A DNA stretch of 5,300 nucleotides, taken from positions 1-5,300 of the forward strand of contig JANMZO010000139.1 in NCBI GenBank assembly GCA_031383405.1, in the 5' to 3' direction. This document shows, in pieces, positions 1 to 5,300 of the stretch. The notes under the pieces were generated by a model, which saw nothing but the letters and a program-made list of their open reading frames with translations, made no database searches and had not been told where the DNA came from. A program made the position numbers and the translations under genes. Positions within the stretch are counted from its first letter, which is position 1, and each line of letters begins with the position of its first letter. Source of the DNA: JANMZO01 sp031383405 (GTDB taxonomy: Bacteria; Actinomycetota; Acidimicrobiia; Acidimicrobiales; JANYDT01).

Positions 1-408
1 GCCGAGGTCCGCTACGGTGCCGGCAAAGGCTGCAAAGGCATGGTGCTCATGCTCACCTTTGGCACCGGTATCGGATCCGGCCTTGCGTTCGACGGGATTT
101 CTCTACCGGGCGTGGAGTTCGGCCATCTGAAGATGAAGGGCGTCGACGCGGAAAAACTCGCGTCGGCCTCCGTGAAAGACGTCGAGAAGCTCTCGTGGAA
201 GGCGTGGACGGAGCGGGTCAACGAGTACCTCGACCGGATCGAGAGCATGATCTGGCCAGAGCTCATCATCGTGGGCGGCGGAGTCAGCGAGAAGCCGGAA
301 AAGTTCATTCCGAACCTCAAGACGCGGGCCCCCATCGTGGCTGCGCAACTCGGCAACGGCGCAGGCATCGTGGGCGCGGCGATCGCGGCAACCGAGTGGG
401 GACAGTAG
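1..408 (+). CDS. ppgK: Polyphosphate glucokinase, C-terminal half (partial at left edge)
   Basis: This is the last 135 codons of a ROK-family sugar kinase of the polyphosphate glucokinase type, which phosphorylates glucose to glucose-6-phosphate in the cytoplasm using polyphosphate (often also ATP). The reading frame is open from base 1 and ends at TAG 406-408. Visible motifs are the phosphate-binding LTFGTGIGSGL (residues 18-28 of the fragment), GVEFGH (37-42), which corresponds to the family's ELGH, the IIVGGGVSEK strand-turn (89-98), and the C-terminal GNGAGIVGAA (118-127). The zinc-binding cysteine cluster of many ROK kinases is absent, as expected for PPGK. Known PPGKs are about 250-270 residues, so roughly half is missing to the left, including the start. 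No terminator is seen before the next gene, 29 bases downstream. A plain ROK glucokinase is the alternative, but the overall pattern favours PPGK. Confidence 0.9.
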   Translation, partial: AEVRYGAGKGCKGMVLMLTFGTGIGSGLAFDGISLPGVEFGHLKMKGVDAEKLASASVKDVEKLSWKAWTERVNEYLDRIESMIWPELIIVGGGVSEKPEKFIPNLKTRAPIVAAQLGNGAGIVGAAIAATEWGQ

Positions 409-427
409 ACCCCCCGGCCCGTCGTGC

Positions 428-431
428 GAGG
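428..431 (+). promoter_or_regulatory. Ribosome binding site GAGG that decides the U1 start
   Basis: GAGG lies six bases upstream of the ATG at 438. It is the best Shine-Dalgarno match near any candidate start of the gene; the in-frame GTG at 489 and ATG at 495 have none comparable. It therefore favours the longer N-terminus. Confidence 0.45.
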
Positions 432-437
432 CGCCTG

Positions 438-1193
438 ATGGGTCGCATAGCAAACGGGGTGTGGAATCCGAACCCGATCGAGATCCGGGTGTCGATGCTC
501 AGGCGGCCGAGTTCGATCCTGACTTTGATCGCGTTGACCACGGTGGTCATCGGGGCCCCGGCTGCGGCGCTGCACCGGTCGTCGCCCGTCGGCCGGGCGC
601 TCGGAAGGAGCTACTCCCTGTGCGGACACCTGGGCATTGACACACAGAATGCGATCAACGACCTCGAGCGGTTCCGCTCGAGCGTGACGAAGACGGCGTT
701 TCCAAGCGCACCGAATCAACTTCATGAACTGCTGCAACGCGGACTCGCCGACAGAACAACCCCGGCGATCCAGCGCCAGTCTCCGATCTTCAATGCACTG
801 CGACTCCAGTGCGGCTGGGTTGGCAACGACCGCGAGGTCCACGAGAGCATCGTGCTCCAGCTCTTCGCCCATCGTGTGAGCGTCGATTGGACGACGGCGG
901 TACCGATCCATGAAATCGCTTCTCAGATCGCCAAACAGCCCGCGGCGGTGCGGTTCGTCACGCTCGACGGCCGGGTCAACCTTTCGCGTGTCTTCACGTG
1001 GGTCGCAACGCTGCCTCCCGGGAATGCAGCGACCGCGGCGGTGGCCCCTCACGTCAGCTATTTCGCGTCGCTTCACGGAACACTTGTCGCAAACGGCGAA
1101 CTGCCGAACGAGGCCGTAGTCGCGGCGCCCGGCCCGCCTGGGGTACGGATGCCACCGGTACCGGCGGTCGTTGGAACCCGAGCCGGATCGTGA
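438..1193 (+). CDS. Unknown membrane-anchored protein U1 (251 aa), paralogous to the next gene
   Basis: I do not recognise this protein. From ATG 438 it has about 22 mostly polar residues, then a hydrophobic segment with a signal-peptide-like end (residues 24-45, rich in L, I, T, V and A, with GAPAAA at 39-44). The rest looks soluble and probably extracytoplasmic. The body holds a helix-rich stretch (66-190) with cysteines at 62 and 125, and the motif RVFTWVA (184-190). The tail is rich in proline and glycine (231-246). Residues about 118-190 align with the downstream protein: R-x-[VL]-[HY]-E followed by VL and RV, then a QxxA..P block and the FTW motif. Starts at GTG 489 or ATG 495 would give a classical cleavable signal peptide, but the GAGG site supports 438. 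It probably shares a transcript with ppgK and overlaps the next gene. The frame is G/C-rich at third positions throughout, so coding is likely even though the function is unknown. Confidence 0.7.
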   Translation: MGRIANGVWNPNPIEIRVSMLRRPSSILTLIALTTVVIGAPAAALHRSSPVGRALGRSYSLCGHLGIDTQNAINDLERFRSSVTKTAFPSAPNQLHELLQRGLADRTTPAIQRQSPIFNALRLQCGWVGNDREVHESIVLQLFAHRVSVDWTTAVPIHEIASQIAKQPAAVRFVTLDGRVNLSRVFTWVATLPPGNAATAAVAPHVSYFASLHGTLVANGELPNEAVVAAPGPPGVRMPPVPAVVGTRAGS

Positions 1194-1912
1194 GTGCGCC
1201 GATGAGCGTTCACCCCAACCTCGTCGACGGAGCCGCAACCCCGACAACGCGCCGTCGGTGGTCGTTACCGCCGACTGTTCGAATCCCGATCTGGTCGGTC
1301 TGGGCGATCGTGTTGACCTCCGTCGGGCTCACTATCCGAGGGTGCACACACGACACGCTCGGCAAGCCGAGCTATCCGCGTCGCGACCCGATCGTTCTCG
1401 TGCCGACCTACAAGACCACATCGTTCACCGACATTTATACACAAAATGGCCTCCCAATTTCCGCCTTCGACGTTCAGGCCCTCACCCAACTACGCAGCGA
1501 GTGGGAAACCCGACCGGATCTCCAAGTCACGTTCAAAGGGGTCGATGGCATTAACATGGTCGGACTCATGTCGTGGGCCATCGAGGTTCTCGCCGACTCG
1601 ACATCGACACGTATGCTCCCGTACCGGGCCGCCCTGACGACACTGCGGAGCCGACTCGGCATAGTCGCCAATCGCCCGCTGTACGAGGTCGTGCTGGTGA
1701 TGCTGCACGATCGACGGGTGGACTCGTTGTCGGTGGGCGAGAAGACCTCTCTTCAACAGGCATGCCAGGAGGTCGCGTCTCGACCCGAACTGTTGTCGAA
1801 CCTGACACCGAACGGGTTTCTGTCCCTTCAATACTTTTTCACGTGGGCAGCCAACAGCAGCCACGCCGAAGCGCTGAAACGAATTCACGACGCAGTATTG
1901 CGGGCTCGCTGA
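1190..1912 (+). CDS. Unknown membrane-anchored protein U2 (240 aa), paralogous to U1
   Basis: Unrecognised protein. GTG 1190 overlaps the preceding TGA as GTGA, a usual sign of translational coupling; ATG 1202 (236 aa) is the alternative, and neither has a strong ribosome binding site. Numbered from ATG 1202, residues 1-28 are polar with TTRRRW before a single hydrophobic segment (about 29-46, IPIWSVWAIVLTSVGLTI). An N-in signal anchor with the body outside the membrane is therefore likely. The body has a stretch of mixed polarity (63-115), then a helix-rich part with the block R-x-L-YEVVLVML (158-168), RRV (171-173), QEVASRP (189-195) and YFFTWAA (211-217), matching U1 residues about 132-190 in the same order. 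It lacks the proline-rich tail of U1 and ends soon after FTW. It converges on the O-antigen polymerase-like gene. No enzyme motif is visible. A cysteine at residue 48 follows the hydrophobic segment, but the preceding IRG is a poor lipobox. Confidence 0.72.
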   Translation: MSAPMSVHPNLVDGAATPTTRRRWSLPPTVRIPIWSVWAIVLTSVGLTIRGCTHDTLGKPSYPRRDPIVLVPTYKTTSFTDIYTQNGLPISAFDVQALTQLRSEWETRPDLQVTFKGVDGINMVGLMSWAIEVLADSTSTRMLPYRAALTTLRSRLGIVANRPLYEVVLVMLHDRRVDSLSVGEKTSLQQACQEVASRPELLSNLTPNGFLSLQYFFTWAANSSHAEALKRIHDAVLRAR

Positions 1913-1923
1913 AATCCGGTCTG

Positions 1924-3165
1924 TCACATCAGTGCGTCCGCCGGGGGTGGCGTTCGGCGGTCGGGCCGGTCGGCCGTCGACTGTGGAAGGAACGGATTTG
2001 GCCGGAACGGATGCGCTGGGCACGCGACCGCGAGCAAAAGAAAGAGGGTCGGCAGAAGACCCTGAAAGAAATCCTGTTCCGTCATGTTCAAGGCGAGGAC
2101 CGTTGCGAGGGTACCGGCCCGGGCCGCCGCCAGCGCCGGGCGTTTCACAAACGAACGGCCGATCCCACGCAACGCCTGCATCACGGTCGCCAACAGCATC
2201 GCCACGGCAGGTAGCCCGCCCATCAGGGCCGCATCAAGAACCCCGTTGTGCGAATGCACCGCCACATATCCGGTGCGGAATTCAATCTCGTCACGCAGGC
2301 TGCTGGAGAACACGGTGGCGCCCGACCCGTATCCGGTGAAAGGTGCGCGTCGGATCACGGCGATACAGGCCTTCCAGATTCCCGTCCGCCGCGTCAACGT
2401 AAGGTCGACGACCCCCTCGGAGTTTCGGAACACCACGGCTACGAGGACCCGCGTCGTCACCGCTCCAACTGCAGCGAGGCCCGCAATCGTGAGCACGGTG
2501 AACCTCTGTGAACGGCCCCGGGCGCGCAGCTTCCGGGCGACAAACCCAGCGGCCAACACTGCGGTGGCCACCGCGACAGCGACGACGAGAACCGATCGCG
2601 GCGTGTTCGATTGTGAGGCTTCGCCCGCCCAGAGACAGAACCCGATGCCCGGTAGCACGAGGAGGGCCCGGCGTGGTTTGAGCAACAGGTAGAAGGCGCC
2701 GCTCACCACCCCGAGCACGGCGGCGTGGGCGGCGATGTTGTTGTGCATGTACGAACCGGAGTATTCGTTGCCGAAGCGGTCGAAGGACGGGTAGCGGAGG
2801 CTTCCCAACCAACCGGCGGCATATGCCATGAGGATCGACACGTGCAGGATGGCCAGGCGGCGCTCAAATGTCGTCTTGCCGCAGATAACGAGATACGCGG
2901 CAAAATACGGAAACTTGGATCCGATCCAGTTCGCCGACGCCGCCGGAAGTATCGACCACATGCTCGTCATCGCCAACCAACCAACCAGCGCGCTGAACGG
3001 CCAGTTCACCCGGGCAACGCCGAACAGGAGCCGACGATTCGACACCACCAACGCGACGCACGTCGCCAGGGAAACGGTCGTTATCAGATTGGCCCAACCA
3101 TTCCAACTGTCGCTGCCCCGCGTGCTGAACGCTGCGAACGGTGCATTTGCAGACATCAGGAGCAC
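1924..3165 (-). CDS. O-antigen ligase/polymerase family membrane protein (Wzy/WaaL-like)
   Basis: A polytopic inner-membrane protein that probably joins polyprenyl-diphosphate-linked repeat units into polysaccharide (Wzy polymerase) or transfers glycan to an acceptor (WaaL-type ligase). From GTG 3165 it is 413 residues with roughly 11 hydrophobic helices. The family signature is the large outer loop between helices at about residues 247-309. It contains RRTGIWKA (259-266), with the conserved arginine, PFTGYGSG (275-282) and AVHSHNGVLDAALMGGL (302-318), with the conserved HxHN. An earlier MHNNIAAH (140-147) also fits the family. The C-terminal tail (from about 385) is proline- and arginine-rich. 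The start is uncertain. GTG 3165 has AGGTG three bases upstream. ATG 3156 has no such site and would cut the first helix. GTG 3276 or TTG 3258 would keep a full first helix. The open frame continues to 3648, but that part crosses a 41-bp repeat and reads like non-coding sequence. Polymerase and ligase cannot be told apart here. Confidence 0.85.
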   Translation of the reverse strand: MLLMSANAPFAAFSTRGSDSWNGWANLITTVSLATCVALVVSNRRLLFGVARVNWPFSALVGWLAMTSMWSILPAASANWIGSKFPYFAAYLVICGKTTFERRLAILHVSILMAYAAGWLGSLRYPSFDRFGNEYSGSYMHNNIAAHAAVLGVVSGAFYLLLKPRRALLVLPGIGFCLWAGEASQSNTPRSVLVVAVAVATAVLAAGFVARKLRARGRSQRFTVLTIAGLAAVGAVTTRVLVAVVFRNSEGVVDLTLTRRTGIWKACIAVIRRAPFTGYGSGATVFSSSLRDEIEFRTGYVAVHSHNGVLDAALMGGLPAVAMLLATVMQALRGIGRSFVKRPALAAARAGTLATVLALNMTEQDFFQGLLPTLFLLLAVACPAHPFRPNPFLPQSTADRPDRRTPPPADALM

Positions 3166-3369
3166 GAACACCTGAACCGGAAATGACGCGCCCCACGTCT
3201 CGGATCCCGCGCGGGCACCATCGCCGACCCCGCCGACTTCGTGGACCGGCGCGCTCAATTCTCCGGGCACGGGCACACCGGTGCTGGGCTTCGCCTGGAG
3301 GACATCCACCCGACCACCGTACCAACGCTTGTCGACACCGCTGAGGTCTTCGCCGCGAGAACGGGTGAA

Positions 3370-3451
3370 CGGCACCCACGGAACCGCTTCGAACCGCTGG
3401 TGAAAGCAATCGGCACCCACGGAACCGCTGCGAACCACTGGTGAAAGCAAT
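3370..3451. repeat. Two tandem 41-bp direct repeats
   Basis: Unit 1 spans 3370-3410 and unit 2 spans 3411-3451, directly adjoining. They differ at two of 41 positions (3389 T versus 3430 G, and 3396 G versus 3437 A). Just before unit 1, GGGTGAA (3363-3369) resembles the GGTGAA near the end of each unit, so a decayed third copy may precede them. The unit length is not a multiple of three, so the repeat shifts any reading frame, which argues against the region being protein-coding. Confidence 0.9.
3381..3439. promoter_or_regulatory. Candidate operator: four octamers GAACCGCT in two 10-bp-spaced pairs
   Basis: Within the 41-bp repeats, GAACCGCT occurs at 3381-3388, 3391-3398 and 3422-3429, and as GAACCACT at 3432-3439. 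Start-to-start spacing is 10, 31 and 10 bases, so all four sites lie nearly on the same face of the helix. Directly repeated half-sites about one turn apart are typical of winged-helix response regulators of the OmpR/PhoB family. That a regulator binds here is inference from this geometry and from the position between two divergent polysaccharide genes. Confidence 0.4.
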
Positions 3452-3542
3452 CGGTAAACCGGCGAGACTGTGACACGGCAGATGGCGGCACCGTTGCCCC
3501 CACACTCACAAACTACGATGACCGCAATGTCTGGAGCCTGCC

Positions 3543-3574
3543 GCCGTCGGCCGATCACCGGTTTCCCCGACGGC
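3543..3574. repeat. Inverted repeat, 8-bp perfect stem, upstream of the glycosylphosphotransferase
   Basis: GCCGTCGG (3543-3550) pairs with CCGACGGC (3567-3574) around a 16-base loop that itself contains ACCGGT. It lies about 110 bases before the ATG at 3685 and has no T-run after it, so it is not a standard intrinsic terminator. It could be a leader hairpin or a protein-binding palindrome, or it could be chance in GC-rich DNA. Confidence 0.35.
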
Positions 3575-3676
3575 CCGAGAAACGCAGGGAACAGCGGCGA
3601 CGGGTGGTCACGAACCGATCTCCGGCTGAACGGGTACCCGGACGACACCTACAACTCATCAACGGGGCTGGTCCGT

Positions 3677-3680
3677 GGAG
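3677..3680 (+). promoter_or_regulatory. Ribosome binding site GGAG that decides the glycosylphosphotransferase start
   Basis: GGAG, within GTGGAG, lies four bases before ATG 3685. The in-frame ATG at 3604 would add 27 polar residues in front of the first membrane helix and has no comparable site. The shorter start is therefore preferred. Confidence 0.6.
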
Positions 3681-3684
3681 CATC

Positions 3685-5043
3685 ATGCGGCGTCTGATTA
3701 CCCTCGTCTGCTACCTCGGCATCATCGGCATCATGCAGGGTCTGGCCCGCTACCTCGTCCAGAACCGCACCGGGATCAGGTACGAGCTCATGAATCTCGG
3801 AAACTGGCCGGTGGTCTACGGAGTCATTTTCTGCGCCGTCGCGTTTCTCTTCGGACTGCCCGACCTTCAGGAAACGTTGGCCCGCACGGTCGTTCTCTCG
3901 ATCTTGAGCTGCGCCGCCTCGGCCACACTGTTCTCGATCATCAACACGGTTTGGGGTCCGAGTCTTCTCCCGCGTTATCTGACCGTGGCCGCTCCCCTTG
4001 CCATCGCTCCGTGGCTGATCCTGTGCGGGCTGTTGTCGCGTCGGGGCTGGAATCGTGAGGCCGCGAAGGAACGGGTGCTGGTCATCGCGTTGGGGTCCGA
4101 AATCGAACAGGTCAAAAGGGAGATGACCGGTCGGCCCGAACGCCCGTGTGTCTTCGTTGGATCAGTCGAGATGAGCAGGCTCACCTCGAATCCCGAGCGC
4201 CGTGCCACGTTCGGACAGGCACTCTACGTCTGTGAACCGGGCAAGGTGCTGGAAGAAGCCGGGCTCCATCAGGCAAGCCTGCTGGTTCTGAGCGAGGAAG
4301 CCCAACGATTTCCTCAAGTGATCGAAGAGGCCGCTCAGCTCCACGAGTCCGGCACCCGGGTCCGCTCCCTGACCGCGTTTTACGACGAGTGGCTGGGGAA
4401 GTTACCGATCAGCGAACTCGATCGCATGCAGTTGATGTTCGATCTGTCCGATGTGCACCCCACGGTCTACGCACGCCTGAAACGGACCGTGGATGTAATT
4501 GCTGCGGTGGCTATCCTTGCGGTGTTGGCCCTGCTTCTTCCGTTCATTCTGATCGGAAACCTGATCGGGAACCGCGGTCCAATGTTCTTTCGTCAACGCC
4601 GCATCGGGCAGTACGGCGAAGAGTTCGACATCCTGAAATTCCGAAGCATGGCACCGAACTCTTCCGGTCAGGGAGAATGGACAACCGTCGGCGACGACCG
4701 GATCAGTTCGTTCGGGGGGTTGCTGCGTCGCACGCACCTCGACGAACTTCCGCAGGCCATGAACATCTTGAAGGGCGAGATCTCTCTGATCGGCCCCCGC
4801 CCCGAGCAGGTTCATTATGTGCGGCAACTGGAGCAGAGCATCCCCCATTACGGGTTCCGCCACACCGTTCGACCCGGCATCACCGGTTGGGCCCAGGTGA
4901 AGTACCCGTATGGTGCAAGCGTACGTGACGCCGAGGAGAAACTTGAGTACGATCTTCACTACCTTCGCCACCACAGTCTCTTCACCGACTTGCGCATAAC
5001 AAGCCGGACTCTGCGGGGGATATTCTTCAAATCGGGCCGCTGA
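3685..5043 (+). CDS. Polyprenyl-phosphate glycosylphosphotransferase (WbaP/WcaJ-like)
   Basis: An inner-membrane enzyme of 452 residues that transfers a hexose-1-phosphate from a nucleotide sugar to the polyprenyl-phosphate carrier, the first committed step of exopolysaccharide, capsule or O-antigen repeat-unit synthesis. The N-terminus has four hydrophobic helices (about 4-24, 42-58, 64-86, 98-117). A Rossmann-like cytoplasmic domain follows (about 130-240). It starts RVLVIALGSE and lacks the usual GxGxxG-type glycine motif. The catalytic bacterial sugar transferase domain (PF02397 type) begins with a membrane hairpin helix (269-294). Its hallmarks are FRQRRIGQ (302-309), KFRSM (318-322), HLDELPQ (351-357) with the catalytic Asp-Glu pair at 353-354, SLIGPRP (367-373) and RPGITGWAQV (396-405). 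Length and order match the large, WbaP-like class. The sugar (glucose, galactose or other) cannot be read from sequence. The divergent polymerase-like gene fits the same pathway. Confidence 0.93.
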   Translation: MRRLITLVCYLGIIGIMQGLARYLVQNRTGIRYELMNLGNWPVVYGVIFCAVAFLFGLPDLQETLARTVVLSILSCAASATLFSIINTVWGPSLLPRYLTVAAPLAIAPWLILCGLLSRRGWNREAAKERVLVIALGSEIEQVKREMTGRPERPCVFVGSVEMSRLTSNPERRATFGQALYVCEPGKVLEEAGLHQASLLVLSEEAQRFPQVIEEAAQLHESGTRVRSLTAFYDEWLGKLPISELDRMQLMFDLSDVHPTVYARLKRTVDVIAAVAILAVLALLLPFILIGNLIGNRGPMFFRQRRIGQYGEEFDILKFRSMAPNSSGQGEWTTVGDDRISSFGGLLRRTHLDELPQAMNILKGEISLIGPRPEQVHYVRQLEQSIPHYGFRHTVRPGITGWAQVKYPYGASVRDAEEKLEYDLHYLRHHSLFTDLRITSRTLRGIFFKSGR

Positions 5044-5049
5044 ACGACC

Positions 5050-5077
5050 CGGCCGAAGTCAGCCGAGAGTTCGGCCG
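5050..5077 (+). terminator. Possible terminator hairpin after the glycosylphosphotransferase
   Basis: CGGCCGAA (5050-5057) pairs perfectly with TTCGGCCG (5070-5077) around a 12-base loop, starting seven bases after the TGA. No T-run follows, so it is not a canonical intrinsic terminator. Hairpins without a T-run are often found at gene ends in high-GC actinobacteria, but termination here is inference. Confidence 0.4.
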
Positions 5078-5125
5078 ATCACGACATCTGCCCGGAGATC
5101 TCACCGGTTACGTTTCTCACCTACG

Positions 5126-5139
5126 ACGTTTGTAAACGT
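5126..5139. promoter_or_regulatory. 14-bp palindrome, possible operator
   Basis: ACGTTT-GT-AAACGT is a perfect inverted repeat with a 2-base centre, in an AT-richer patch 63 bases upstream of the probable start at 5203. A further ACGTTT half-site lies at 5110-5115, 16 bases earlier. Position and symmetry suit a dimeric repressor site. No regulator is known from the window. Confidence 0.35.
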
Positions 5140-5202
5140 GTGAACGCTGCGGTTTCACGAACTCAAACGGTCGGCCGTATGTACGCAGAAATCAAGCCAT
5201 GA

Positions 5203-5300
5203 ATGAACGCCGCCCCCGATACTGTCGAAAAGACCGACCACGGGATCGCCCTCGACGGCGATACAGCGACCGCCAGGTCGACCGGTCGGGAGTACCCGAG
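5203..5300 (+). CDS. Probable start of a new gene, N-terminal 32 codons (cut by window edge)
   Basis: From ATG 5203 the frame stays open to the end of the window and reads MNAAPDTVEKTDHGIALDGD and on. Third codon positions are strongly G/C (about 26 of 32), as in the certain genes here. An in-frame TGA at 5200-5202 directly precedes the ATG, so the frame can begin no earlier. No clear ribosome binding site is seen. The residues are polar and acidic with no membrane segment or motif, so no function can be offered. An overlapping ATG at 5199 in another frame gives an arginine-rich translation and is unlikely. The gene would lie in the same direction as the glycosylphosphotransferase. Confidence 0.45.
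   Translation, partial: MNAAPDTVEKTDHGIALDGDTATARSTGREYP

Larger units (their letters stand above)
3166..3684. other. Divergent intergenic control region (about 520 bp)
   Basis: This lies between the divergently transcribed polymerase-like gene (left) and glycosylphosphotransferase gene (right). I find no convincing gene here. The open frames on both strands have arginine- and proline-rich, low-complexity translations without domain features. If the polymerase-like gene starts upstream of 3165, the left 40-110 bases are coding. It holds a tandem 41-bp repeat (3370-3451) and an inverted repeat (3543-3574). It should contain promoters for both genes, but no -35/-10 pair with good sequence and spacing stands out. 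TACGAT at 3514-3519 is the best single -10-like hexamer and lacks a well-spaced partner. Confidence 0.55.
5044..5202. other. Short spacer before a probable new gene
   Basis: 159 bases between the glycosylphosphotransferase stop and the next likely start. It holds an inverted repeat right after the stop and a 14-bp palindrome. A 7-codon frame (ATG 5179 to TGA 5200-5202) abuts the next ATG. It may be chance, but it shows that the downstream frame cannot extend further left. Confidence 0.5.

Noticed and set aside
12..1247. 411-codon open frame on the minus strand
   Set aside because: It lies opposite ppgK and U1, which have motifs or G/C-rich third positions in their own frames. Its arginine-rich translation without domains is typical of an antisense shadow in GC-rich DNA.
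1202..1345. Lipoprotein signal in U2 (cysteine at residue 48 after the hydrophobic segment)
   Set aside because: The residues before the cysteine are I-R-G, with arginine at -2, and the N-terminal region is too long for a normal lipoprotein signal peptide.
1490..2214. Long open frames on both strands across the U2 and polymerase-like 3' ends
   Set aside because: They cut across two convergent genes, and their translations are rich in R, P and S with no hydrophobic pattern or motif.
3370..3451. CRISPR-like repeats
   Set aside because: The two units adjoin directly with no spacers, so this is a simple tandem duplication.
3494..3519. Possible promoter TTGCCC and TACGAT before the glycosylphosphotransferase
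   Set aside because: The spacing is only 14 bases, too short for a sigma-70-type promoter, and the -35 match is weak.
3631..3640. Palindrome CGGGTACCCG
   Set aside because: Ten bases of GC-rich symmetry are expected by chance, and a similar imperfect one occurs at 5288-5299 without related context.
5154..5183. Promoter-like TTCACG and TATGTA before the gene at 5203
   Set aside because: Spacing is 18 bases, but both hexamers match the consensus poorly, and the -10-like one overlaps the 7-codon frame.

Overview
High-GC bacterial DNA that looks actinobacterial. The main evidence is the C-terminal half of a polyphosphate glucokinase at the left edge; this ROK-family enzyme is typical of Actinomycetota. 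G/C-rich third codon positions and weak Shine-Dalgarno sites fit the same group. A placement near Acidimicrobiia is inference and cannot be settled from the window.

Left part (1-1912, all plus strand): the 3' half of ppgK is followed after 29 bases by two unrecognised genes, called here U1 and U2. U2 can start on a GTG that overlaps the U1 stop codon by four bases (GTGA), so the three genes probably form one transcription unit. U1 and U2 each have an N-terminal membrane anchor and a small, probably extracytoplasmic, domain. Their C-terminal halves align, sharing an FTW-x-A motif, so they look like diverged tandem paralogues of an unnamed family.

Middle part (1924 to about 3165, minus strand): a polytopic membrane protein of the O-antigen ligase/polymerase (Wzy/WaaL-like) type. 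It runs convergently into U2 with 11 bases between the stop codons.

Between this gene and the next, divergent gene lies about 520 bp without a convincing gene. It holds two tandem 41-bp repeats (3370-3451), each with a nested pair of octamers 10 bp apart, and a separate 8-bp-stem inverted repeat (3543-3574). This is the most likely control region of the polysaccharide genes.

Right part (3685-5043, plus strand): a polyprenyl-phosphate glycosylphosphotransferase (WbaP/WcaJ-like), the enzyme that starts lipid-linked repeat-unit assembly. An inverted repeat follows it. The window then ends in a short spacer with a 14-bp palindrome and the first 32 codons of a probable new plus-strand gene (5203 onward).

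Taken together, the right two thirds look like the edge of a Wzy-dependent exopolysaccharide or capsule locus: an initiating sugar-phosphate transferase and a polymerase/ligase transcribed away from a shared control region. The U1/U2 pair next to it has no recognised function. Nothing in the window resembles a defence system, CRISPR array, mobile element, tRNA or rRNA.
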